Of a stretch of DNA of 6,262 nucleotides, positions 1-4,995 are shown piece after piece. The stretch is from a halophilic archaeon J07HX64 (GTDB lineage: Archaea; Halobacteriota; Halobacteria; Halobacteriales; Haloarculaceae), in the NCBI GenBank assembly GCA_000416085.1, contig KE356579.1, positions 2,615,330 to 2,621,591 of the forward strand, written 5' to 3'. Position 1 is the first letter of the stretch. Each line of letters starts with the position of its first letter. The notes beneath the pieces were generated by a model. It was not told the DNA's origin and made no database searches. It saw only the letters and a list, made by a program, of their open reading frames with translations. Made by a program: the position numbers and the translations under genes.

Positions 1-451
1 CAGCATCATAGCCGGCACGAGCCACGTCGTCGGGTGCGACAATCCGGTCGGCCGATGGAACCGGGTTCTCGCTGCGGAGATGGATGTAGTCCCCAACGGC
101 CAGCGGCGGCGGCGCACCAGCCCACCTGTGCGTCGTAGAGACTACCCGGTCCGTGTGTGAGGCCGGCGTTCGATGAGGCCTGGTGACCCCGAGCGGGAGC
201 GAGAGCCAGGGTAGGGATGAGCCCGCCCCGATGGGGCCGTCGTCGTGGTGTACGCGGTAGTGACACGTGCTCGCGTCGCCGCCGGCCACCGCGGTGTCCT
301 CGTGAACACCGGGCACGCATCGGACATCGCTGTCTGGGACTGTGTGGGCAGTTGTGCCGGGGGCTTTGAGAAGGCGGCTCGTGCGGTGAGAGCGCCCCGA
401 CGGACAGTTCGACACCGCCTCTGTCGTGCTGTTTTCGGGGCTGAACTCCAC
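1..451 (-). CDS. Unrecognised partial open frame after the acyl-CoA dehydrogenase, running off the left edge
   Basis: A minus-strand frame stays open from the acyl-CoA dehydrogenase stop at 458-460 to the window edge, about 150 codons, in the same register as that gene. Possible starts are GTG at 449-451, 7 bases after the upstream stop, or GTG at 413-415; there is no in-frame ATG. Third positions are GC-rich throughout. The part nearest the edge reads most like protein (LAVGDYIHLRSENPVPSADR, then IVAPDDVARAGYDA), and a His-rich patch HYRVHHDDGPIGAG lies before it. Three cysteines are present. The composition is rich in Ser, Thr, His and Arg and less acidic than the neighbours, so a decayed or chance frame remains possible. 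If real, it is probably co-transcribed with the dehydrogenase, because no promoter is visible between them. I do not recognise the family. The C-terminus lies outside the window. Confidence 0.45.
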   Translation of the reverse strand, partial: MEFSPENSTTEAVSNCPSGRSHRTSRLLKAPGTTAHTVPDSDVRCVPGVHEDTAVAGGDASTCHYRVHHDDGPIGAGSSLPWLSLPLGVTRPHRTPASHTDRVVSTTHRWAGAPPPLAVGDYIHLRSENPVPSADRIVAPDDVARAGYDA

Positions 452-457
452 CGGCGA

Positions 458-1606
458 CTACGGGGACTGCCTGTAGATGAGGTTCCGCTGGATACCGTTC
501 GCCCCTTCGTAGATGACCGGCACACGGACATCCCGGTAGATACGCGCAATCCGCCGGTTGGTGAACACAGACCGGCCACCGTGGAGCGACATGGCGCGCT
601 CGGCGCAGTCGGTTGCTGCCTCGGTCGAGATGGTCTTTGCCAGGGCCGCCCAGTAGCCCGCGTGGTCGTGGCTCGCGACGTTGTCGGCTGCCTGCCAGTT
701 CAGCGCACGGGCCGACTCGAACGCCATCCGCATCTCCGCGAGCTCGTGCTGGACGGCCTGGAACTCGTCGACTGTACGGCCAAACGACTCGCGGTCACTG
801 ACAAACGACTCGGCCTCCTCGATCGCACCGGCCGCTAGCCCGAGCCCGTGACCACCGACCACGACACGACCGTAGTTGAAAAAGTCCGCGAGCATGTAGA
901 ATCCAGCGCCGCGGGTGCCGATCAGGTTCTCCTCGGGGATACGGCAGTCATCCAGCGTGATGTGGGCCTGTTTGGAGGCCCGGAGCGACATCTTCTCGTC
1001 GACGTGTTCGGCGCTGTAGCCGTCGGCGTCGGTCGGGACGATGAGCATCGAGTAGTTGCTGTACCGGTCGTCGGAGTCACCTGTCTTCGCGTAGAGGGTG
1101 ACCCAGTCAGCCTCGACACCGTTGCCGACCCAGTACTTCTCGCCGTTTAGCACCCACTCGTCCCCGTCGAGGTCGGCTGTTGTCTGCATTCCGGCGAGGT
1201 TGCTCCCGGTTTCCGGCTCCGACACCGCGAGTCCGGTGAGCTGTTCGTGATTGCCGACGGGTCGGAGATACTCCTCGCGCTGTCGCTCGGTCCCGTGGTC
1301 GGTGAGCATCTCCGTGCCGAAGCTCGCGAGCTGCAGTGTCAGTCCGATCCCCGCATCCGCCCGATAGAACTCCTCCGCGACGGCGAGCATCTCCTCGAGT
1401 GAGAACCCACGACCACCGTACTCCTCCGGGATATCGCACGCGACCAACCCAGCCTTCCGTCCGGCCTCGAGGATGTCCCAGGGGTACTCGCCGCTCTCGA
1501 AGTACTCCTCCGCGTTCGGGGCGATGTGTTGCTGTGCGAACTCCCGGGCCTCCTGCTTTGCCTCGCGAGCCTGCTCCGGCACCGGACCCTCATTCAGCAA
1601 ATCCAT
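458..1606 (-). CDS. Acyl-CoA dehydrogenase (FAD-dependent)
   Basis: This complete 382-residue protein has the usual acyl-CoA dehydrogenase length. The family oxidises acyl-CoA thioesters to trans-2-enoyl-CoA in the cytoplasm using bound FAD, passing electrons to electron-transfer flavoprotein; this is the first step of beta-oxidation or branched-chain amino acid breakdown. The N-terminal helical domain covers about residues 1-122. The middle beta domain carries the signature GLAVSEPETGSNLAG (125-139), with Asn where many family members have Asp. The C-terminal helical domain has HGGRSVFTNRRIARIYRD (342-359) and then VIYEGANGIQRNLIYRQ. E367 in YEG aligns with the catalytic base of medium-chain-type enzymes. 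The ATG at 1606 is supported by a TATA-like box about 24 bases upstream, implying a leaderless mRNA. Substrate chain length cannot be read from the sequence. An open frame follows the stop closely. Confidence 0.96.
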   Translation of the reverse strand: MDLLNEGPVPEQAREAKQEAREFAQQHIAPNAEEYFESGEYPWDILEAGRKAGLVACDIPEEYGGRGFSLEEMLAVAEEFYRADAGIGLTLQLASFGTEMLTDHGTERQREEYLRPVGNHEQLTGLAVSEPETGSNLAGMQTTADLDGDEWVLNGEKYWVGNGVEADWVTLYAKTGDSDDRYSNYSMLIVPTDADGYSAEHVDEKMSLRASKQAHITLDDCRIPEENLIGTRGAGFYMLADFFNYGRVVVGGHGLGLAAGAIEEAESFVSDRESFGRTVDEFQAVQHELAEMRMAFESARALNWQAADNVASHDHAGYWAALAKTISTEAATDCAERAMSLHGGRSVFTNRRIARIYRDVRVPVIYEGANGIQRNLIYRQSP

Positions 1607-1623
1607 ACAAGAAGTTAGAGCCT

Positions 1624-1636
1624 ATTACATAAATAC
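1624..1636 (-). promoter_or_regulatory. TATA-like promoter of the acyl-CoA dehydrogenase gene
   Basis: On the minus strand this AT-rich block reads TATTTATGTAATA in GC-rich surroundings. Its centre lies about 24 bases before the ATG at 1606, placing the transcription start at or next to the ATG (a leaderless transcript). Just upstream, 1639-1656 carries a 5-bp inverted repeat (CGCGC / GCGCG with 8 bases between), where a regulator could bind next to the basal promoter. The repeat is weak evidence by itself. Confidence 0.6.
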
Positions 1637-1675
1637 CACGCGCTTAGTGACGCGCGAGCGGACAGAAACAGGCGG

Positions 1676-2161
1676 TCAGCGGGCTGTTGTTGTAACCTCC
1701 TGAATCACACCGCTGTCGGTCGCAACGACGACAGTCACCTCGGAACCGGCCGACAGCGATGGTCCGTTCGTGCCAGCCAGACGGACTCCGGCGCGCTCGC
1801 CGGCCTGCCACCCGTCGGGGCTCTCGGCGTTGAACGGCCCGGTTGGGGCCCCGTCAAACCCGTCGGCTCCGACAAATGGAACCGGTGGCTGTTCCGCCAG
1901 CTCCGTCCCGTCGACCTCGATGCGAACGTTCAGCTCCGAGATATTGAGTGTGTCGCCACCACGGTGTGTGAGGACGATCTCCCTGTCCCCGCTGTCGACG
2001 CTCAACGAGAGCAACGCTGACGGGGTTTTGATCGTCTCAGGTGTCGTCAGCGCCGCGCCAACCGAGAGCGCGAGCACCACTGTGACCCCCACGAGTACGA
2101 TGACACCGACAACTGGCGTCACCCCCCGGGTGTCGCCGCCTCCGGGCACTGTGTCGGCCAT
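1676..2161 (-). CDS. Archaeal type IV pilin-like protein (Pilin_N family)
   Basis: This 161-residue protein has the archaeal type IV pilin N-terminus: a short hydrophilic leader (residues 1-13, ending DTRG), then VTPVVGVIVLVGVTVVLALS, the hydrophobic helix that packs into the filament core. Cleavage by prepilin peptidase (PibD) is expected after G13. The remainder looks beta-rich and acidic, with the segment EIVLTHRGGDTLNISELNVR that resembles other haloarchaeal pilins. The ATG at 2161 is preferred over upstream in-frame starts because it places the leader at normal length; the upstream codons encode no sensible signal. The processed protein would be a cell-surface filament subunit or minor pilin for adhesion or a similar surface role. 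It stands alone, with no pilus ATPase or membrane platform gene nearby, so assembly machinery must be encoded elsewhere. Confidence 0.85.
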   Translation of the reverse strand: MADTVPGGGDTRGVTPVVGVIVLVGVTVVLALSVGAALTTPETIKTPSALLSLSVDSGDREIVLTHRGGDTLNISELNVRIEVDGTELAEQPPVPFVGADGFDGAPTGPFNAESPDGWQAGERAGVRLAGTNGPSLSAGSEVTVVVATDSGVIQEVTTTAR

Positions 2162-2182
2162 ACCCCCTGTGGTCGTATGCTC

Positions 2183-2188
2183 GTATTT
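2183..2188 (-). promoter_or_regulatory. Weak TATA-like element before the pilin gene
   Basis: The minus strand reads AAATAC here, centred about 25 bases before the pilin ATG at 2161, the spacing expected for a leaderless haloarchaeal transcript. The match to the consensus is poor, and the call rests mainly on position. Confidence 0.3.
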
Positions 2189-2243
2189 CAACCCACGCCA
2201 GGGGCTCGCAACTGCCGACCCCACAGGAGTAGCTCCCCCAGAA

Positions 2244-2330
2244 CTACAAAACACCGACCATCCAGACGAGGAACACGGCTGTCCAGAGGGCGTACTGGAG
2301 CACGAGGGTCGGAAAACAACGTAGACACAT
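2244..2330 (-). CDS. Possible 28-residue single-span membrane peptide
   Basis: The ATG at 2330 opens a 28-codon frame ending in TAG at 2244-2246; an in-frame ATG at 2348 would make it 34 residues. The product is almost all one hydrophobic helix, TLVLQYALWTAVFLVWMVGV. Third positions are strongly G/C from the Thr codon onward (ACC CTC GTG CTC CAG TAC GCC), which suggests selection on the reading frame, while the first seven codons are not biased, so the true start may differ. No TATA box lies at the leaderless distance; if expressed it may depend on transcription from the DUF302 gene upstream. I do not recognise a family, and a chance frame is possible. Confidence 0.35.
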   Translation of the reverse strand: MCLRCFPTLVLQYALWTAVFLVWMVGVL

Positions 2331-2366
2331 CAACCAGGGTGACAACATCGGGCTTCGTGTGACGGC

Positions 2367-2486
2367 TCACACCCGCTGACACAGCGCATGGACACCGCGT
2401 GATCCGGTCGGACGCTCGTCTCCGTCGGGTTCGTCACCGCGCTGGTCGGGGTCATCGTCGCCGCGGTCGACGGGTTCGACGGGTGG
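2367..2486 (-). other. Coding-like acidic stretch directly downstream of the DUF302 stop
   Basis: If the TGA at 2487-2489 is ignored, the DUF302 frame continues for 39 codons to a TGA at 2367-2369. It includes the acidic run DRGDDDPDQRGDEPDGDERP, typical in composition of haloarchaeal C-terminal tails. The opposite strand in the same register is also open and gives a hydrophobic stretch (RTLVSVGFVTALVGVIVAAV) but has no start codon after a stop at 2400-2402. DUF302 proteins normally end near the present stop, so the tail is not required for function. This could be a lost lineage-specific tail, a decayed small membrane gene on the plus strand, or ordinary GC-rich spacer. Confidence 0.3.
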
Positions 2487-2966
2487 TCAGACCTCACCGG
2501 CGGCGTCGGCGTGGCGTTCGATGTTCCGCCAGACTTCGGCCATTCGGTTGCCCGTGAGGTCGACGAGTTGCTCGAGATCGCCCGCGGCGTCCGCGGGCGC
2601 ACAACCCAGGTCGCGGATTGCTTTTGTCGCCGAGATATGGTGGACATGGACCTCCCCGTCGGTTGTCTCGTAGACGGCGGTCGTACAGGGGAGCATCCCG
2701 GCGAGGCTCTGGTCGATTGCGAGCGCGTCCCGGGCGACCTCGGGGTGACAGACCACAACAAGCGCGGTCCGTTCGACCGCCGTGCCGAGCATCCCCTCGA
2801 CCATCTGGTCGACCCGTGTGACCTGCACCGTCTCGAACTCCGCGAGTTCGTGTTCCAGTTGCACGAACGGGACGGCATCCTCGAACGCCATATCCAGCGT
2901 AGTGTGCATCGCATCCTCGGCCGCTGAACTCTGCTCTCCGGGGGCGGGTGCCGTCGAATCGCTCAT
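2487..2966 (-). CDS. DUF302 family protein
   Basis: This 159-residue acidic protein contains a DUF302 domain at about residues 30-120. The recognisable core is TALVVVCHPEVARDALAIDQ (67-86), then LAGMLPCTTAVYETTDGEVH, which matches the family pattern of a CxP-type turn, a helix, an LPC strand and a following strand. C73 and C94 are the conserved-type cysteines. The family has no established biochemical function; it is a small alpha/beta domain found widely in bacteria and archaea. There is no signal peptide or membrane segment, so it should be cytoplasmic. The ATG at 2966 is chosen because a TATA-like box lies 26 bases upstream; an in-frame GTG at 3062 would add a 32-residue N-terminus with poor coding character. 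The C-terminus is close to the usual family end. Confidence 0.82.
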   Translation of the reverse strand: MSDSTAPAPGEQSSAAEDAMHTTLDMAFEDAVPFVQLEHELAEFETVQVTRVDQMVEGMLGTAVERTALVVVCHPEVARDALAIDQSLAGMLPCTTAVYETTDGEVHVHHISATKAIRDLGCAPADAAGDLEQLVDLTGNRMAEVWRNIERHADAAGEV

Positions 2967-2987
2967 GGAACTCGTTCGACTGCTAGC

Positions 2988-2996
2988 CAATAAAAC
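2988..2996 (-). promoter_or_regulatory. TATA-like promoter of the DUF302 gene
   Basis: The minus strand reads TTTTATTGG, centred 26 bases before the ATG at 2966, fitting a leaderless transcript. It is the only AT-rich block in the immediate upstream sequence and supports the shorter start for DUF302. Confidence 0.6.
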
Positions 2997-3072
2997 CCTG
3001 GTGCCGACCGTGTCGGTGAGCAAACTATAGAGCGGGCCGTCGAGGAGTATATCTGATGACACCGGTAGAGCG

Positions 3073-3192
3073 ATGACGAATCCGGCGGTGTTGATCGTCG
3101 CAACGGGCCCTGGGTCCGGTTACTCGCCGACGAGCAGGCTGACGAACGTCGCAGTTGGCGCGAGAGCCAGGCTCACCTCTTTTTTACCGTGA
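3073..3192 (+). CDS. Possible 39-residue peptide with a TATA-like box
   Basis: A plus-strand ATG at 3073 opens a 39-codon frame ending in TGA at 3190-3192 (MTNPAVLIVATGPGSGYSPT at the start). Third positions are about three quarters G/C. A TATAT at 3048-3052 lies about 23 bases before the ATG, near the leaderless spacing, and a run of six T (3180-3185) lies inside its last codons. Against it, the opposite strand also shows coding-like bias here, the product resembles nothing I know, and short frames are common. Low confidence. Confidence 0.2.
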   Translation: MTNPAVLIVATGPGSGYSPTSRLTNVAVGARARLTSFLP

Positions 3193-3263
3193 CCGTCTCC
3201 GTATCCGGTCCGGATGGGCAGTGGCCCGGTGAGCACGAGCGCGAGACAGTGCAGCGTCGGAAC
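3076..3263 (-). pseudogene. Eroded coding-like membrane segment, no usable start
   Basis: On the minus strand, one register shows G/C-biased third positions and membrane-like peptides: LALVLTGPLPIRTGYGDGHG, then KKEVSLALAPTATFVSLLVG, then a TAA at 3120-3122, then PVATINTAGFVIALPV in the same register. The run is opened by an in-frame TGA at 3273-3275, and no ATG follows. The stop between two hydrophobic stretches suggests a helical-hairpin membrane protein inactivated by point mutation. It could be the remains of the gene just upstream (3303-3619) or of an independent one. No family is recognised. Confidence 0.3.
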
Positions 3264-3302
3264 CCCGCGCGGTCACCACCTCGCTGAACCCTGTCTGTCA
3301 CG

Positions 3303-3619
3303 TTACGATATCGACGGGGATGCACACGGTGGGAGGGGCAAGGTGACATATCCGGAGTGAATCTGTGTCGACCAGCCGATGTACCGGAGAGTGAAAAACA
3401 GCCACGACACTGTCACCACACCCCAGAACAGTGTCTCCCCACCTCGGGCCAGAGCTCGTCTGGCACGGCCGAACTGGGTGACCCGCCGCTGATGACCACG
3501 AGACGGAGAAACACCGCGAACGCGGCAAGGGAGTCGATACTGGGACCGTCGAAGCCGAACAGGCACAGCGCGGGTCCAACAGACACCGTGATCTTGTCCG
3601 GCCCGGTTGCCGGTGCCAT
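3303..3619 (-). pseudogene. Frameshifted small membrane protein gene (about 105 residues if repaired)
   Basis: From ATG 3619 the minus strand encodes MAPATGPDKITVSVGPALCL and then a hydrophobic span, DSLAAFAVFLRLVVISGG, ending at a TGA near 3413. A second frame then carries a clear membrane span, ETLFWGVVTVSWLFFTLRYI, and ends at TAA 3303-3305. Adding one base to the run of four G at 3437-3440 (minus-strand G) joins the two frames without any internal stop into a 105-residue protein with about two spans. Codon bias follows the first frame before this point and the second after it. It could be a true pseudogene, a sequencing error, or a programmed shift. No homologue is recognised. No TATA box is seen; instead a perfect palindrome is centred 26 bases before the ATG. 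Confidence 0.45.
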
Positions 3620-3636
3620 CACCCGCCGGGGTTCGT

Positions 3637-3653
3637 GATCTCAGGGTGAGATC
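3637..3653. repeat. Perfect 7-bp inverted repeat (GATCTCA-GGG-TGAGATC)
   Basis: The two 7-base arms match exactly around a 3-base centre. The centre, 3645, is 26 bases before the ATG at 3619 of the frameshifted membrane gene, where a TATA box would normally lie. It could be an operator for a dimeric regulator or a short hairpin at the end of the rhomboid transcript, whose stop is about 100 bases upstream on the same strand. Confidence 0.5.
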
Positions 3654-3750
3654 CGGTGGGCGCTGGACCGTGTCGCTCTGTTGGAGCGTATAGGATGTGC
3701 TGACTGCGTCATTCCACTCTACTGTCGGGAGATTCTGCCAGATACGTATG
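3654..3750. other. Spacer between rhomboid and the frameshifted gene
   Basis: No gene is evident here. One minus-strand frame reads through (VEWNDAVSTSYTLQQSDTVQ) but has no start of its own or clear codon bias. A small TATA-like CTATACG on the minus strand near 3686-3693 is too far from the ATG at 3619 for a leaderless start. I see no T-rich terminator for rhomboid. Confidence 0.3.
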
Positions 3751-4419
3751 TTACTGTACTGTCTGGGAGGTTGTGCCGGCGTCTGTGGTTGGTGTGCGAA
3801 GCAGGTTGACCCACCCGGCGAGCAGTCCGAGCAGGAGACCGGTAAAGTGTGCGATGAGCGCGACACCCTGGGAGGCTGTAGCAGCCGTCACGGCTATCGC
3901 GAGGATGACGAACACAAAGTAGGCCACCCACGAGGGGACATCCGCGACAGCGTCGAGTCCAGCGACGAGACGGTTACTCGCGAGCAGGTAGCCGAGCAGG
4001 GCGAACACCGCACCGCTTGCCCCCAGCACACCGCCGGTCGCCGTGGCGTCGATCAGCGGTGCTGCCCCGACAATATCGTTCAGGACCGGCGTCTCGGCCA
4101 GCACGTCGCTGAGCACTATCTGTGAGACACCCGCCAGAACACCTGTACTCAGGAAGAACAGGTGGAATCGGGTCCGGGTTGTCGCGGTAGCGACAGCGTA
4201 GCCGAACAGCACGAGTGCGACGGCGTTCGATAGCAGGTGACCAGGGTTGGCGTGTGCGTAGACACTCGTCACCACTGTCCACGGGTCGTTCTGAACCGGC
4301 GGTTCGAGTATGAACAGTCCTGGCATCGCGTCTACCAGCCCCATCAGGGTCTGGAGCGCGTAGACGACGAGAAACACAGCAAGGACATCGAGTATCGGGG
4401 ACCCGGTGCGTTCTGTCAT
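3751..4419 (-). CDS. Rhomboid family intramembrane serine protease
   Basis: This 222-residue protein has the six-span rhomboid core, with spans at about residues 8-28, 62-80, 84-104, 128-148, 163-182 and 185-205. Rhomboids cut transmembrane segments of other membrane proteins inside the lipid bilayer using a Ser-His dyad. The catalytic serine is S135 in GASGAVFALLG (GxSG motif), and the partner is H191 in AHFTGLLLGLLAG. H61 and N65 in HLLSNAVALVLFG have the spacing of the oxyanion-stabilising His and Asn before the serine in GlpG-type enzymes. The active site therefore looks intact. The ATG at 4419 is chosen over longer in-frame starts because a strong TATA box lies 26 bases upstream. No zinc finger or other added domain is present, and the polar tail after residue 205 is short. 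Substrates cannot be inferred from the context. Confidence 0.93.
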   Translation of the reverse strand: MTERTGSPILDVLAVFLVVYALQTLMGLVDAMPGLFILEPPVQNDPWTVVTSVYAHANPGHLLSNAVALVLFGYAVATATTRTRFHLFFLSTGVLAGVSQIVLSDVLAETPVLNDIVGAAPLIDATATGGVLGASGAVFALLGYLLASNRLVAGLDAVADVPSWVAYFVFVILAIAVTAATASQGVALIAHFTGLLLGLLAGWVNLLRTPTTDAGTTSQTVQ

Positions 4420-4440
4420 CACCGATACTAGTGACGCGAG

Positions 4441-4449
4441 CAATATAAT
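4441..4449 (-). promoter_or_regulatory. TATA-like promoter of the rhomboid gene
   Basis: The minus strand reads ATTATATTG, centred 26 bases before the ATG at 4419, again implying a leaderless transcript. This is the best TATA match in the window. Confidence 0.7.
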
Positions 4450-4751
4450 AGCCCCGGATGACGGGGTAGTGCTCGGATACGAACCGACCGGAGAGCGAGT
4501 TCTGCCGGCCAAACTGATCACACGCCGTTGGACTGAACGGGCGAGCGTTCGCGGCGAACCTCAATCGGGCACCGCAGCGAACGGGGTGGACAGGGTGCGA
4601 GAGTGAGAGCGACTGCAGGGGGCCACAAGGTCCCGGACAACGAGACAGACAGTCAGACCGTGCGGGCGAGTCGCAGGCAGGAGTCGAGCGCACGAGGACT
4701 CTGTATCCCTGCTCACCGCTCGTCTGAAAAGCATCGAAGCGGGAACGAAAC
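4450..4751. other. Intergenic region between the divergent rhomboid and small-peptide genes
   Basis: I see no convincing gene in this stretch. Open plus-strand frames exist (4406-4606, and a GTG frame from 4603), but their third positions are only about two thirds G/C and the products are hydrophilic and unremarkable. Minor structure: GTTCGC at 4547-4552 and its complement at 4554-4559 form a near-palindrome, and GGGGCC-ACAA-GGTCCC at 4619-4634 could form a 6-bp hairpin with one G-U pair. No tRNA, RNase P RNA or signal-recognition RNA hallmark was noticed by eye. Confidence 0.4.
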
Positions 4752-4760
4752 CTCTAATTC
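4752..4760 (+). promoter_or_regulatory. TATA-like element before the 28-residue peptide gene
   Basis: The sequence CTCTAATTC is centred about 27 bases before the ATG at 4783. The position suits a leaderless transcript, while the match to the TATA consensus is moderate. Confidence 0.4.
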
Positions 4761-4782
4761 CCCCATCCTCGTTGTTCCGGGT

Positions 4783-4869
4783 ATGGATGTAGATCAGTGG
4801 ATAGCCATCATCCTCGTTGTTCTCATGGTGGCATCTGGTATCGTGACAGGAGCCGTTGCCGTCCTGTAA
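4783..4869 (+). CDS. 28-residue single-span membrane peptide
   Basis: The ATG at 4783 opens 28 codons ending in TAA at 4867-4869. The product starts MDVDQW and continues as one hydrophobic helix (IAIILVVLMVASGIVTGAVA) to the C-terminus, so it should be a single-span membrane peptide with a short acidic N-terminus outside the helix. An in-frame GTG at 4603 would give 88 residues, but the added part is hydrophilic with weak codon bias. A TATA-like element about 27 bases before the ATG supports the short form. A strong hairpin follows 19 bases after the stop and may end the transcript. Very small membrane proteins of this kind are common and mostly uncharacterised in haloarchaea; I cannot assign a function. 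Confidence 0.55.
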   Translation: MDVDQWIAIILVVLMVASGIVTGAVAVL

Positions 4870-4887
4870 TCAAACACCGATACCAGA

Positions 4888-4924
4888 GTGGCACCTCCGC
4901 CCGAGCAGCGAGAGCGGGTGCCAC
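4888..4924 (+). terminator. Hairpin after the 28-residue peptide gene
   Basis: GTGGCACC (4888-4895) is perfectly complementary to GGTGCCAC (4917-4924). Alternative pairing with CCGC (4897-4900) and GCGG (4914-4917) can extend the stem to 11 pairs with a small bulge. It begins 19 bases after the TAA at 4867-4869. No T-run follows, so an archaeal U-tract terminator is not shown; mRNA stabilisation or a processing site are alternatives. Confidence 0.45.
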
Positions 4925-4995
4925 GGAGATTGGGTCTTCATCGAGTTCCCTGCTGACGGTCCACGAACAGTGGGGACCCCCTCCAGGGAACCGGT

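Noticed and set aside
245..838. Plus-strand open frame of 197 codons
   Set aside because: It is antisense to the acyl-CoA dehydrogenase end and the left-edge frame in the same register and has no recognisable domain.
1770..2324. Plus-strand open frame of 184 codons
   Set aside because: It lies opposite the pilin gene, is Pro, Ser and Thr rich, and has no promoter or family features.
2511..2927. Plus-strand open frame of 138 codons opposite DUF302
   Set aside because: It shares the codon register of DUF302 on the other strand and is open for that reason; DUF302 has the recognisable domain.
3974..4693. Minus-strand open frame of 239 codons overlapping rhomboid
   Set aside because: It is out of frame with rhomboid, is rich in Arg, Pro and Ser as expected of a shifted frame in GC-rich DNA, and rhomboid has intact catalytic motifs.
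4603..4782. Long N-terminal extension of the 28-residue peptide from GTG 4603
   Set aside because: The added part is hydrophilic with weak codon bias, and a TATA-like element lies at the right distance for the ATG at 4783.
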